64,000 nucleotides of DNA from Primorskyibacter aestuariivivens (GCF_028023675.1 NZ_JAQIOZ010000017.1:48654-112653); one strand, 5' to 3'. Positions 9,068 to 17,853 are shown, numbered from the stretch's first letter. The notes: generated from the sequence alone by a model not told the origin. Made by a program: numbers and translations.

Positions 9068-9778
9068 TCAAAGCCTGCGAAACGTCAGGTAATGCGGCAC
9101 CCGCCCCTCGCGCAGGGCCTTTTGCTCATAGCGCGTGGAGATCCAGTCGCCCCAGGGCTCCCGCCAATCCGCGGGCCGCTCCGCCAGCCATTCGAACCCG
9201 TGGCGCGGCACCTGTTCCAGCGTCTGGCGCACATAGTCGGGAATATCCGTGGCCACGCGGAACTCCGCCCCCGGTTTCAGCTTTTCCGCCAAAGGCTCCA
9301 GATGCTCCGGCGTCACAAAACGACGCCGGTGGTGGCGTGTCTTGGGCCATGGATCAGGGTAAAGCAGAAACGCCTTGGACAGGGACCGGGCGGGCAGCAC
9401 GTCAAAGAGATCGCGCGCATCGCCGGGATGGATGCGCAGGTTATCGACCCCCGCGTCACGCACCTTGCCCAGAAGCATGGCGACGCCGTTGATATAAGGC
9501 TCAGCCCCGATGATGCCGATATCGGGGTTGTTGGCGGCCTGATGCACCAGATGCTCGCCGCCGCCAAACCCCACCTCAAGCCAGACCTCGCGCCCGCCGA
9601 ACAGCGCGTCGAGATTAAGCGGCGCGCGCTCGGGGTTCACGTCCCAATCCACCGGGCCGGGCGACAGTTTCGCCAGGTCCTCGTCAAGATAGCGCTCCTG
9701 CGATTTGCGCAGGCCCTTGCCTTTGAAACGACCATAGAAATTGCGCCAGGGCGCACCGGAGGGATGTTTATCAGTCAT
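9068..9778 (-). CDS. trmB: tRNA (guanine-N7-)-methyltransferase
   Basis: A 236-residue class I SAM-dependent methyltransferase that makes m7G46 in the tRNA variable loop. The SAM-binding motif LEVGFGGGEHL and the family signature LLYPDPWPKTRHHRRR are clear, and the C-terminal DWISTRYEQKALREG motif is present. The ATG at 9776-9778 is chosen because the preceding in-frame start is a TTG adding 12 unconserved residues. No strong ribosome site is visible. It follows the propeptide-like gene by about 40 bp, and a dispersed repeat follows its stop. Confidence 0.94.
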   Translation of the reverse strand: MTDKHPSGAPWRNFYGRFKGKGLRKSQERYLDEDLAKLSPGPVDWDVNPERAPLNLDALFGGREVWLEVGFGGGEHLVHQAANNPDIGIIGAEPYINGVAMLLGKVRDAGVDNLRIHPGDARDLFDVLPARSLSKAFLLYPDPWPKTRHHRRRFVTPEHLEPLAEKLKPGAEFRVATDIPDYVRQTLEQVPRHGFEWLAERPADWREPWGDWISTRYEQKALREGRVPHYLTFRRL

Positions 9779-9820
9779 GGCGCGCGGTTTAGCCGGGGTG
9801 ACCGGTTTGCGCAACGGGCC

Positions 9821-10240
9821 TCAGCGCTTGAAGGCGCGCGGGCGCAGGATCTGCTGGCTGGCGCTTTGCACCTCGGGGAGTTTCTCCAACGCCTCGGAGA
9901 GCGCGCGCGCCGCCGCCTCGTCGGGGGCCTCGACCATGCCGCCCCGGCCATAATCCCGGATGATCCTCGCCCCGGCCTTTTCCAGTTCGGCGCGCACCCC
10001 GGCATCGCCCAAGGGCGCGCGCAGGGTAAGACGCGCGGTGGGAATGGCAAGCTCGCCGGTGTCGGGGTCCTCCAGCGCCGCGCCCATCGCCTCGCGCCCG
10101 GTGCCCGCCGGTACAATGGCATAGGTCTCGCCGCCATCGGTGATTTCCAGCACCGCATCATCAGGCATGTCACCGGCTGCGTTACGGTCCGATTTGGCAA
10201 CCTTAACGACAACGAATTTTTCTGATACAATCATTGTCAT
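9821..10240 (-). CDS. Small protein with a protease-propeptide-like C-terminal half
   Basis: A 139-residue protein with no signal peptide. The C-terminal half reads like the beta-alpha-beta-beta-alpha fold of subtilase propeptides and I9-type inhibitors: a strand RLTLRAP, a helix VRAELEKAGARI, then IRDYGRGGMVEAP, then a helix EAAARALSEALEKLPEV and a tail ending PRAFKR. The first half (1-70) is unrecognised and acidic. It diverges from the S8 peptidase gene across an 80-bp gap. I infer that it binds, folds or inhibits that peptidase. The resemblance is by pattern only, and an unrelated alpha/beta protein is possible. Confidence 0.6.
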   Translation of the reverse strand: MTMIVSEKFVVVKVAKSDRNAAGDMPDDAVLEITDGGETYAIVPAGTGREAMGAALEDPDTGELAIPTARLTLRAPLGDAGVRAELEKAGARIIRDYGRGGMVEAPDEAAARALSEALEKLPEVQSASQQILRPRAFKR

Positions 10241-10319
10241 ATTTTCACCGGTGGGGTCTCGATCCCACTACTCTACATTAAATCGAATTTTCAGAGAACC
10301 ATATTGAGAGGAGATCGTC

Positions 10320-11906
10320 ATGCGTATGATGTTGGGCGGGGAACGCGGCAGGGAAATCAGTGTCGGCACCAGCGAGAGCCGCATTGCGGTGCGCACCGTG
10401 AGCCGGGGGCCGATCCTGAAATCGGCGTTGAGCAAGAACGCCCGTTCGATGATGGGCAAGGCCGCGCAGGCGCTGCAATTCGACGGCGCGCATATCGCCT
10501 TTCTGCAATCCGACGAGTTCGGGGCCGAAGAGATGAAAGCGCAGCTCAAGGATGAGGACCAGTTCGAATTCGCGGGATCGGCGCTCAAGCTTGAAGGCAC
10601 GAACGAGACGATTGCCTATACCGAGAAGATGTTCGTGGCCCTGCAGCCCGACGCCAGCGATGCCCATGCCCGCGAAATGCTGAGCGCGCTGGGCGACAAC
10701 TGGCACGTGGCGCGGCGGCTGACCGTGGCGCGGCACGCCTATCTGCTGGCCCCGCGCAAGACCGTGGGCAAGGATATCTTTGATCTGTCGATGGAGATCG
10801 TCCGGCGCAGCGAAGTGGACCGCTGTCATCCCGAATTCCTGCGCGAACGCGGGTTCCGGGGCGTCTATCCGCAGCAATGGCATCTGGGCAAACGGGTGAT
10901 CGACGGGCGGCTCATCGAACAAAGCGCCGAGGTGGACGGGGCCTGGACCGCGAGCCGGGGCAAGGGCGTGACCATCGCCGTGATCGATGACGGGGTCGAT
11001 ACCGGGCATCCGGAATTTGCCACGCCGGGCAAGATCGTGTCCGAGTTCGATTTCACCGAACGCGTCGCCGATGCGCGGCCAAAGAATGCAGGCGACAATC
11101 ACGGCACGGCCTGTGCCGGGGTGGCCTGTGCCGCGGGGATTGCCGGCGCGGCAGGGGTGGCCCCGGATGCGGCGCTTATGCCCATTCGGTTGCGCTCGGG
11201 TCTCGGCGGTATTGACGAAAGCGACGCGATCATGTGGGCGGTTGAGAAAGGCGCTGATGTGATCTCCTGTTCCTGGGGCCCGGTCGATGGCAAATGGTTC
11301 GACCCGAACGACCCGCGCCACAATTTTGAGGCTCCGATCTCGGACAACACCGCGCTGGCGCTGGAGGCCGCGCTGCATACCGGGCGGCAGGGGCGCGGCT
11401 GTGTGGTCTGCTGGGCGGCGGGCAATGGCAATGAAAGCGTGGACCTTGACGGCTGGGCCTCTTTCCCCGGTGTGACGGCGGTGGCCGCCTGCGATGACCG
11501 GGGCGTGCGCTCGGTCTATTCCGACTTTGGCGACGCCATCGACATCGCCTTTCCCTCCAACACCTTTGCCTTTGGCGGCTCACCCGAACCGCTGACTCCG
11601 GGCATCTGGACCACCGACCGGAGCGGGTCGAATGGCTACAACCAGCAATCCGGACCGGGCGGCAACTTCACCGAAAGCTTTGGCGGCACCTCCAGCGCCT
11701 GTCCCGGCGCGGCGGGTGCGGCGGCGCTGGTGCTGGCCGTGGACCCGATGATGCGCGGAGACGAGGTGGTGCAGGCGCTGCAGGAAACGGCGGTCAAGAT
11801 CGACGCGGCGGGTGGCAACTACGACGCCAATGGCCATTCCGACCAATATGGCGCGGGCCGGGTCAATGCCGAAGCGGCGGTTTATTCGCGCCTGCAACTG
11901 GTGTGA
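10320..11906 (+). CDS. S8-family serine peptidase (subtilase) without signal peptide
   Basis: A 528-residue subtilase with the full triad: Asp223 (VIDDGVD), His261 (DNHGTACAG) and Ser458 (GGTSSACPG), and oxyanion Asn369 (AAGNGNE). Residues 1-100 are unrecognised. Residues about 104-172 look like a propeptide, ending in the typical SEVDRCHPEF just before the catalytic domain. No signal peptide or membrane helix is visible, so it is either intracellular or exported by an unknown route. The ATG at 10320 follows GAGAGGAGA. The gene diverges from the propeptide-like protein and is followed by a copy of the dispersed repeat. Function unknown beyond proteolysis. Confidence 0.9.
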   Translation: MRMMLGGERGREISVGTSESRIAVRTVSRGPILKSALSKNARSMMGKAAQALQFDGAHIAFLQSDEFGAEEMKAQLKDEDQFEFAGSALKLEGTNETIAYTEKMFVALQPDASDAHAREMLSALGDNWHVARRLTVARHAYLLAPRKTVGKDIFDLSMEIVRRSEVDRCHPEFLRERGFRGVYPQQWHLGKRVIDGRLIEQSAEVDGAWTASRGKGVTIAVIDDGVDTGHPEFATPGKIVSEFDFTERVADARPKNAGDNHGTACAGVACAAGIAGAAGVAPDAALMPIRLRSGLGGIDESDAIMWAVEKGADVISCSWGPVDGKWFDPNDPRHNFEAPISDNTALALEAALHTGRQGRGCVVCWAAGNGNESVDLDGWASFPGVTAVAACDDRGVRSVYSDFGDAIDIAFPSNTFAFGGSPEPLTPGIWTTDRSGSNGYNQQSGPGGNFTESFGGTSSACPGAAGAAALVLAVDPMMRGDEVVQALQETAVKIDAAGGNYDANGHSDQYGAGRVNAEAAVYSRLQLV

Positions 11907-11926
11907 CACCGGGCCAGGTCTCTCCC

Positions 11927-12021
11927 GATCCTGATCTTCTTCTGTTTACAAATACCTTGGGGGTCCGGGGGCAAAGCCCCCGGCCGGTCGACGCGGGCCT
12001 GCCCGCGGCGAAATCAGGAAC
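11927..12021 (+). repeat. Dispersed intergenic repeat, copy 2
   Basis: It carries the same first block as copy 1 (TTCTTCTGTTTACAAATACC), a hairpin CCGGGGGC-AAA-GCCCCCGG, a second GC hairpin and the same tail CGAAATCAGGAAC. It sits between the convergent subtilase and metK genes, so the hairpins may act as a transcription end for both. Confidence 0.75.
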
Positions 12022-12027
12022 TGGCGC

Positions 12028-13206
12028 TCAGACCGCCTTTTTCAGCGCCTCAACCAGATCATCGCGCTCCCAGCTGAACCCGCCATCGGCCTCGGGCGCG
12101 CGGCCAAAATGGCCGTAAGCCGCCGTGCGCTGATAGATCGGCTTGTTCAGGTCCAGATGCGTGCGGATGCCGCGCGGGGTCAGGTCCATGACCTTGGGGA
12201 TCGCCGCCTCGATGGCGGCGTCGTCCACCTCGCCCGTGCCGTGGGTGTCACAATAGATCGACAACGGCCGGGCCACGCCGATGGCATAGGACAGCTGGAG
12301 GGTGCAGCGTTCGGCCAGTCCGGCGGCCACCACATTTTTCGCCAGATAGCGCGCGGCATAAGCCGCCGAACGGTCCACCTTGGTCGGGTCCTTGCCGGAA
12401 AACGCGCCGCCGCCATGGGGTGCGGCCCCGCCATAGGTGTCAACGATGATCTTGCGGCCTGTCAGACCCGCATCGCCGTCGGGGCCGCCGATGACAAAGG
12501 TGCCGGTCGGGTTGATCCACCATTCGGTGCGCTCGGTCAGGAACTCGGGCGGAAGCACTTCGCGGATATAGGGCTCTACGATGGCGCGGATATCGGCCTG
12601 GGTCTGGCTTTCGTGAGCGTGCTGTGTCGAGAGCACGATGGACGTCACCTCGACCGGTTTGCCATTCTCGTAGCGCAGGGACACCTGGCTCTTGGCGTCG
12701 GGCCCAAGGGTCGGCTCGGCACCGGATTTACGCACCTCGGCCAGCCGCCGAAGGATGGCGTGGGAATAGAGGATCGGCGCGGGCATGAGCATCTCGGTCT
12801 CGTTCGTGGCGTAGCCGAACATGATGCCCTGGTCCCCTGCCCCTTCATCGCCGCGTTCGCCGGTCACGCCCTGGGCGATATGGGCGGATTGTTCATGCAG
12901 GAGATTGGTGATCTCGCAGGTCTGCCAATGGAACTTGTCCTGCTCATAGCCGATGTCGCGAATGCATTCCCGCGCGATGTCCGGGATGCGCTCCATATAT
13001 TCGGCGAGCTTGGCCTGATCGGTCAGCCCGACCTCACCGCCGATCACCACGCGATCGGTGGTTGCAAAGGCTTCGCAGGCCACGCGGGCCAGCGGATCCT
13101 CGGCGAGCAGCGCGTCGAGCACCGCGTCGGAAATACGGTCGCAGACCTTGTCCGGGTGGCCTTCGGAAACGGATTCCGAAGTGAAAATGTAGTTCTGTCT
13201 CGCCAT
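12028..13206 (-). CDS. metK: S-adenosylmethionine synthetase
   Basis: A 392-residue enzyme that makes SAM from methionine and ATP. Family motifs are [13 protein letters not shown] at the N-terminus, the [10 protein letters not shown] hexapeptide-region motif, and [22 protein letters not shown]. The start ATG at 13204-13206 lies directly after a SAM/SAH riboswitch whose 3' element holds the GGAG ribosome site, so translation should fall as SAM rises. lnt lies 97 bp upstream on the same strand. A dispersed repeat follows the stop. Confidence 0.97.
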   Translation of the reverse strand: MARQNYIFTSESVSEGHPDKVCDRISDAVLDALLAEDPLARVACEAFATTDRVVIGGEVGLTDQAKLAEYMERIPDIARECIRDIGYEQDKFHWQTCEITNLLHEQSAHIAQGVTGERGDEGAGDQGIMFGYATNETEMLMPAPILYSHAILRRLAEVRKSGAEPTLGPDAKSQVSLRYENGKPVEVTSIVLSTQHAHESQTQADIRAIVEPYIREVLPPEFLTERTEWWINPTGTFVIGGPDGDAGLTGRKIIVDTYGGAAPHGGGAFSGKDPTKVDRSAAYAARYLAKNVVAAGLAERCTLQLSYAIGVARPLSIYCDTHGTGEVDDAAIEAAIPKVMDLTPRGIRTHLDLNKPIYQRTAAYGHFGRAPEADGGFSWERDDLVEALKKAV

Positions 13207-13211
13207 GGGAA

Positions 13212-13258
13212 GTGCTCCATTGGGTTGTCAGCGTCACGCCAGGAAGCCGTTGTGACGC
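13212..13258 (-). promoter_or_regulatory. SAM/SAH riboswitch of metK
   Basis: Read on the minus strand, CGTCAC and GTGACG close a stem around AACGGCTTCCTGGC. After a short linker, AATGGAGCA follows. These are the conserved stem, loop and 3' pseudoknot strand of the SAM/SAH riboswitch, a small class reported mainly upstream of metK in Rhodobacterales. The GGAG inside the 3' strand is the ribosome site of metK and lies 7 nt before the ATG. This supports translational control by sequestration. The match is from memory of the family consensus. Confidence 0.88.
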
Positions 13259-13302
13259 CCGTTTTGTTATCTCCCCGGAGCTATGCCGCACCGGTGTTGC
13301 GG

Positions 13303-14817
13303 TCAATGCCTATTGCGCGAAAGGGGCCAGATTGCGGCCACGGCGAGAAAAAACAGCAACAGACCCGTGGGCCATTCGCCCATCTGGGCATAGGGCGTGG
13401 CAGGCAGTGCGGGCGGCAAGGGCGCATCGACAAAGCCTGCCTCACCCAGCGGCAGCGCGTGGGTGATGCGGCCCTTGGCGTCGATCACCGCCGAGACCCC
13501 GGTATTGGCCACACGCACCATGGGCAGGCCGGATTCAATCGCCCGCATCCGGGCCTGGGCGAGATGCTGGTAGGGGCCGGAAAACTTGCCGAACCACGCG
13601 TCATTGGTCAGTTGCAAGAGCATGTCGGGGCGCGGCGCGGTGCGGGCATAGGCCGGAAACACCGCTTCGTAACAGATCAGCGGGATCGCGGTGGCAACCC
13701 CAAGGTCCATGATCTGCGGTCCGGGACCGGCGGAATAGCCGGTGTCGACCCGCGCGGCGAGACCGGTGATGCCGAGGCGCTGCCAGAACGCCGGAAAGGG
13801 CATATATTCGCCAAAGGGGACGAGGTGATGCTTGTCATAGACCTGCACCGACTGGCCAGAGGCATCGACCAGCGTGGCGGAATTGTAGAAATCATCCCCC
13901 TCGGAGCGCTGGATGCCCAGCACAAGCGGCACCTGCCCCGCCTCGTCCGAGATATAGCCCAGCGTCGGAGCGGCGTCTTCCAGCAGCACCGGCACCGCGC
14001 TTTCGGGCCAGATGATCAGGTCCGGATCCCCGGGCGCGGCGGAATAGGCCACCATCCGATTGAAAAAGACCGGGATCATGTCCGGATCCCATTTCTGGTC
14101 CTGAGGCGCGTTGGGCTGGACCAGACGCAGGATCGGGGCATCGGGCGCGGCGGGCAGGTCGCGCGCGGCGAGCGAGACCGCCACGAACAGGCAGGCGAGG
14201 CCCAACCCGCCGGACAGACCCAGCGCGGCCCCCGCGCGGAGTACCATGGGCGCGGCGCGCAGACGCGTCCAGAGCCAGACCGGCAGCGCCGCCATGAGAA
14301 GCGTCAGCAGCGTCAGCCCATAGGGGCCGATCAGCGCCGCCCACTGTGCCAGCACGGTCTCAGACCAGGTGTAGCCCACCAACGCCCAGGGAAAGCCGGT
14401 GAACACATGGCCCCGCGCCAGTTCCGCCAGCGCCAGCGCAATGGCCACGCGCCAGACGCCGCCACCCGCGCGCTGCGCGGCCCAGAGCGCCGCCGCCCAG
14501 AACAACGCCAGCCCGCCCGCCAGCCCGATCAGGCCAAAGGGCGCGAGCCAGCCGTAAAGCTCGGGCTCGATCAGGAAAGGTTCGACGATCCAGTGCAGCG
14601 CGGTCGCGAAATATCCGAGACCTGCCAGCCAGCCCAGCAGGGCCGCGCGACGCGGGGTCAACCGTTCCGCGCCCAGCATACCCAAAAGGACGATCAGCGC
14701 GGCAAAGCCAGGAAGCGCCCAGCCAAAGGGCGCTTGGCCCAGCGCCGTGACCGCCCCTGCAAGCCCCGCCAGAACGGGCGTTTTCAGCGCCGCGCCGGGA
14801 CCGGTGTCATTCGCCAT
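13303..14817 (-). CDS. lnt: Apolipoprotein N-acyltransferase
   Basis: A 504-residue inner-membrane enzyme that adds the third acyl chain to lipoproteins. The N-terminal half holds about six to seven membrane helices. The C-terminal half is a nitrilase-like periplasmic domain with the triad in IIWPESAVP (Glu), YDKHHLVPFGEYMPF (Lys) and PLICYEAVFP (Cys). The ATG at 14815-14817 is preferred to an upstream start that would add 30 residues read through the neighbouring gene. It overlaps the CorC-like gene by 11 bp, as expected for the ybeZ-ybeY-ybeX-lnt operon. Confidence 0.95.
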   Translation of the reverse strand: MANDTGPGAALKTPVLAGLAGAVTALGQAPFGWALPGFAALIVLLGMLGAERLTPRRAALLGWLAGLGYFATALHWIVEPFLIEPELYGWLAPFGLIGLAGGLALFWAAALWAAQRAGGGVWRVAIALALAELARGHVFTGFPWALVGYTWSETVLAQWAALIGPYGLTLLTLLMAALPVWLWTRLRAAPMVLRAGAALGLSGGLGLACLFVAVSLAARDLPAAPDAPILRLVQPNAPQDQKWDPDMIPVFFNRMVAYSAAPGDPDLIIWPESAVPVLLEDAAPTLGYISDEAGQVPLVLGIQRSEGDDFYNSATLVDASGQSVQVYDKHHLVPFGEYMPFPAFWQRLGITGLAARVDTGYSAGPGPQIMDLGVATAIPLICYEAVFPAYARTAPRPDMLLQLTNDAWFGKFSGPYQHLAQARMRAIESGLPMVRVANTGVSAVIDAKGRITHALPLGEAGFVDAPLPPALPATPYAQMGEWPTGLLLFFLAVAAIWPLSRNRH

Positions 14818-15730
14818 GCAGCGCCGGGGTGGCCTTGGCCGCGCTTTCGCCGTGCAGCCGCACGCGCAGGCGCTTGATCCGGCGCGGGTCGGCATCGACC
14901 ACTTCAAACTCCGGCCCTTCGGGATGCGGCACCATCTCGCCGCGCGCGGGCACGTGACCGGCCAGCATGAAGACCAGCCCGCCCAGCGTGTCGATCTCTT
15001 CCTCGTCCACCTCGTCGGTGGCGGTCAGGTCCATGCCGATCTCGGACTGGAACTCTTCCAGCGGGGTCTTGGCCAGCGCCAGGTAGCAGCCCGGCTTTTC
15101 CTCGGTCCAGTACTTGTCCTCGCCGATGTCGTGCTCATCCTCGATCTCGCCGATCACCTGTTCGATCAGGTCCTCGATGGTGACAAGCCCGTCCACCCCG
15201 CCATATTCGTCAATGACCAGCGCCATGTGGCGGCGTTCGGCCTGCATTTTGGTCAGCAGTACGCCGATCGGCATCGACGGCGGCACAAAGAGCAAGGGGC
15301 GCAGCATCGCCTTGAGCGAAAAGCGCCCGCCCTTGCCGCCATTGGTGCCGTTGAACCCGTGTTTCAGGGCAAAGTCCTTGAGATGGACCATGCCCACGGG
15401 GGTATCGAGCGTGCCGTTATAGACCGGCAGGCGGGTCAGACCGCTTTCGCGGAACATCTCGACCAGGTCATCGCGCGTGATGGTCACCGGCACGGACACG
15501 ATGTCGGCCTTGGGCACGGCCACATCCTCGACCCGCATGCGGCGCAGGTTCATCATGCCATGGGTGCTACGCGGATCAGGCGCGGCAGGGTTCTCGCTCT
15601 GCCCGTCTTCATCGGGATCGGACGGCGAAAGGGCCGTGACGATGCGACGGAAGAATCCGGATTTTTCGGGGGGACTGTGTTCAGTCAGCGCGCTTCGCGC
15701 TGCCGTAGAAGAGGGGTCTATGTCGTCCAT
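14807..15730 (-). CDS. CBS-pair / CorC_HlyC domain protein (YbeX-like)
   Basis: A 307-residue cytoplasmic protein. Residues 1-65 are a low-complexity acidic lead, a CBS pair occupies about 70-215 (RMRVEDVAVPKADIV; VIDEYGGVDGLVTIEDLIEQ), and a transporter-associated CorC_HlyC domain lies at the C-terminus. There is no membrane domain, which matches YbeX/CorC rather than the membrane HlyC/CorC exporters. YbeX has been tied to magnesium/cobalt efflux and to ribosome metabolism; the role here is inferred from operon position between ybeY and lnt. Confidence 0.9.
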   Translation of the reverse strand: MDDIDPSSTAARSALTEHSPPEKSGFFRRIVTALSPSDPDEDGQSENPAAPDPRSTHGMMNLRRMRVEDVAVPKADIVSVPVTITRDDLVEMFRESGLTRLPVYNGTLDTPVGMVHLKDFALKHGFNGTNGGKGGRFSLKAMLRPLLFVPPSMPIGVLLTKMQAERRHMALVIDEYGGVDGLVTIEDLIEQVIGEIEDEHDIGEDKYWTEEKPGCYLALAKTPLEEFQSEIGMDLTATDEVDEEEIDTLGGLVFMLAGHVPARGEMVPHPEGPEFEVVDADPRRIKRLRVRLHGESAAKATPALHGE

Positions 15731-15766
15731 TGTCCTGTCTCATGAGGGCCCAAACGGCCCGGGTAC

Positions 15767-16267
15767 TCACTCATATGGGTCTGAAAGGCCCAGTTTGCCA
15801 AGTATGACACGTTCATGCGCTTCCATCAAAGTGGCATCCTTGTCACGGATATGGTCATAACCCAAGAGATGTAACACCCCATGAACGACCAGATGCGTCA
15901 CATGGTCCACAAAGGGCTTGCCCTGGTCATGCGCTTCGCGGGTGCAGGTGTCAAAGGCGATGGCGATGTCACCGAGCGGCTGGGGGTCGTCCGGGGTCCC
16001 GGGATCGGGCGCGTGGGGCCTGTCGCCGTCGCTGTCGGCGGACAGGTCTTCTTCGGGCCATGACAGCACATTGGTGGGGTTGGGCTTGCCGCGGAAATCG
16101 GCGTTGAGCGTGGCGATGCGGGCATCGTCACAGGCGAGAACGGCGATTTCAAAGTGGGCAGGGTTCAGACCGAGATGGGCCAGCGTAGCGATTGCGGCGG
16201 TGTCGGCCAGCGTCTCCAGCCCGGCCTGTTGCCAGCGGGTGTCTTGGATGATCGTGTCGGTGAGCAT
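15767..16267 (-). CDS. ybeY: Endoribonuclease YbeY
   Basis: A 166-residue metalloprotein needed for 16S rRNA 3' end maturation and ribosome quality control. The zinc-binding signature HGVLHLLGYDH is present near residue 130, and FRGKPNPTNVLSWP matches the family's conserved strand region. An acidic insert (SADSDGDRPHAPDPGTPDD) lies before the GDIAIAFD strand. The ATG at 16265-16267 is used; an upstream frame would translate part of the dispersed repeat. It lies between phoH and the CorC-like gene. Confidence 0.94.
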   Translation of the reverse strand: MLTDTIIQDTRWQQAGLETLADTAAIATLAHLGLNPAHFEIAVLACDDARIATLNADFRGKPNPTNVLSWPEEDLSADSDGDRPHAPDPGTPDDPQPLGDIAIAFDTCTREAHDQGKPFVDHVTHLVVHGVLHLLGYDHIRDKDATLMEAHERVILGKLGLSDPYE

Positions 16268-16273
16268 GTGATC

Positions 16274-16348
16274 CGGCCTTTTTGGGGGCGCTGCCCCCGT
16301 CCCTGCGGGACTCCCCCGAGGTATTTTCAAACAGAAGAAGGATCAATC
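16274..16348 (-). repeat. Dispersed intergenic repeat, shorter copy 3
   Basis: Read on the minus strand it has TTCTTCTGTTTGAAAATACC followed by a G-rich hairpin (GGGGGC-AGC-GCCCCC) and a run of A. It shares the first block of copies 1 and 2 but lacks their tail, so it is a related subtype. It lies between phoH and ybeY. Confidence 0.6.
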
Positions 16349-16367
16349 GCGCCAACCAGCGGGCCGG

Positions 16368-17378
16368 TCAAGGGCTTTCGGCGTCTTTCTCATAGGCTTC
16401 GATGATGGCGGCGACCAGCGGGTGGCGGACCACGTCTTTGGCTGTGAAATAGTTGAAGGCGATGTTGGGGATGCGGTTCAAGAGCCGCTCGGCATCGGCC
16501 AGGCCAGAGGCCACGCCGCGCGGCAGGTCGATCTGGGTCCGGTCGCCGGTGATGACCATGCGGCTCCCCTCGCCCAGCCGGGTCAGGAACATCTTCATCT
16601 GCATGGAGGTGGCGTTCTGAGCCTCGTCCAGCACCACGAAGGCATTGGCCAGCGTGCGGCCGCGCATGAAGGCGAGCGGGGCGATTTCGATCTTTTTCTC
16701 CTCGATCAGCTTGCCCAGCTGCTTGGCAGGCAGGAAATCGTTCAGCGCGTCATAGAGCGGCTGCATGTAGGGATCGACCTTGTCCTTCATGTCGCCGGGC
16801 AGGTAGCCGAGCTTTTCACCCGCCTCGACCGCGGGGCGGGACAGGATGATGCGGTCCACATGGCCGTTGATGAACATGTTCACGCCCACCGCTACCGCAA
16901 GATAGGTCTTGCCCGTACCGGCCGGGCCGATGCCAAAGGCCAGTTCGTTTTCAAAGAGGCTGCGGACATAGGATTTCTGCGCCTCGGTGCGCGGCTCGAC
17001 CAGTTTCTTGCGGGTCTTGATCTCGACCTGGCCCGAGGGAAACATGTCAAGCTGATCGCCGTCGCGGGCGCCGGTCTCGGGCGTACCCATGCGCAATTCG
17101 CGGTCGATATCGCCCGATTCGACGCTGCGGCCCGCCTCCAGCCGTTCATAGAGCGAGGCCAGCAGCTCTGCCGCTTCCTGCCGCGCGGGCGGCTCGCCCA
17201 TCACGGCCAACTGGTTGCCCCGGCGCAGGATCTGCACGGTCAGACGTTTTTCGATCTCGGCGAGGTTACGATCATATTCGCCGCACAGGTCTATGAGCAG
17301 CCGGTTGTCGGGGAATTCCAGAACCGTTTCCTGGAGCGTGTCTGGCGTCGCGGGGTCGGCGAGAATCGGTGCGGACAA
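16368..17378 (-). CDS. ybeZ: PhoH-family ATPase (YbeZ)
   Basis: A 336-residue protein with a small KH-like N-terminal domain (about 15-80) and a PhoH P-loop ATPase domain. Walker A is GPAGTGKT (151-158) and a Walker B-like VVLDEAQNAT follows. PhoH/YbeZ proteins partner with YbeY in rRNA processing and may be RNA helicases. The start is a TTG at 17376-17378 that follows AGGGAG by nine bases; no ATG is available close by. It is the first gene of the ybeZ-ybeY-corC-lnt run. A strong terminator at 17471-17502 separates it from the genes upstream. Confidence 0.92.
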   Translation of the reverse strand: MSAPILADPATPDTLQETVLEFPDNRLLIDLCGEYDRNLAEIEKRLTVQILRRGNQLAVMGEPPARQEAAELLASLYERLEAGRSVESGDIDRELRMGTPETGARDGDQLDMFPSGQVEIKTRKKLVEPRTEAQKSYVRSLFENELAFGIGPAGTGKTYLAVAVGVNMFINGHVDRIILSRPAVEAGEKLGYLPGDMKDKVDPYMQPLYDALNDFLPAKQLGKLIEEKKIEIAPLAFMRGRTLANAFVVLDEAQNATSMQMKMFLTRLGEGSRMVITGDRTQIDLPRGVASGLADAERLLNRIPNIAFNYFTAKDVVRHPLVAAIIEAYEKDAESP

Positions 17379-17470
17379 AAATGCGGTCTCCCTGAAAGGT
17401 CTATGGAAGCAGGCTGACCGAGCATGGCGCGCTTGGCAAGGGTGCGCGCCGCAATGTCACCCGGTTGAAA

Positions 17471-17502
17471 CAAAAGCGCCGCGGGTTTGAAACCGCGGCG
17501 CT
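17471..17502 (-). terminator. Rho-independent terminator of the lipoprotein/OmpA pair
   Basis: AGCGCCGCGG and CCGCGGCGCT form a 10-bp stem extended by GTT/AAC. It is followed on the minus strand by TTTTGTTTC. It lies 26 bp after the lipoprotein stop and before the ybeZ start. Confidence 0.85.
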
Positions 17503-17527
17503 GATGTGTTGTGCATGTGGCATGCGA

Positions 17528-17836
17528 TCAGAGCGGGTCGCCGATGATCGCCGTGGAGCCGCCCTTGAAATCGCCGGTGGCGATGGTCGGCGGTGCCGTG
17601 CCGGAACAGACCGGCTTGCCGTATTTGTCGAGACGGGCGGAGAGATAGCCCTCGACCCCGTCGTCGATGATCCAGTGGTCACAGCCATTCGGGTCGATCC
17701 AGATGCCGGCCTTGAGCTGGCTCAGATCCTTGGCATCGATGCCACGGTCCACGCTTTTGTCGGGGCCCACGGATCCAAGACACCCGGAAAGCGCCATGGC
17801 TGTGGAAACAGCCAGAATCGGTTTGATGAATTTCAT
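17528..17836 (-). CDS. Small lipoprotein sharing a domain with the adjacent OmpA-like protein
   Basis: A 102-residue protein with a lipoprotein signal peptide ending in LSGC (Cys19). The mature part contains GIWIDPNGCDHWIIDDG, VEGYLSARLD and GKPVC. The OmpA-like protein encoded just upstream has a clearly homologous segment (GIWVDPDGCEHWVMDDG). The two cysteines in the unit may form a disulphide. The genes are 17 bp apart and end at a shared terminator, so they form an operon. The unit has no name known to me; a role in the cell envelope is inferred from the signals and partner. Confidence 0.85.
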   Translation of the reverse strand: MKFIKPILAVSTAMALSGCLGSVGPDKSVDRGIDAKDLSQLKAGIWIDPNGCDHWIIDDGVEGYLSARLDKYGKPVCSGTAPPTIATGDFKGGSTAIIGDPL

Positions 17837-17853
17837 GTCGATCGCTCCCAGGT

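Noticed and set aside
7249..9492. 747-codon ORF antisense to aroA and trmB
   Set aside because: It spans two well-supported genes and an intergenic repeat; its composition (Arg, His, Gly, Ala) is that of a shadow frame.
12109..14877. 922-codon ORF antisense to metK and lnt
   Set aside because: It crosses the riboswitch and two genes with clear catalytic motifs; it is an artefact of GC-rich reverse codons.
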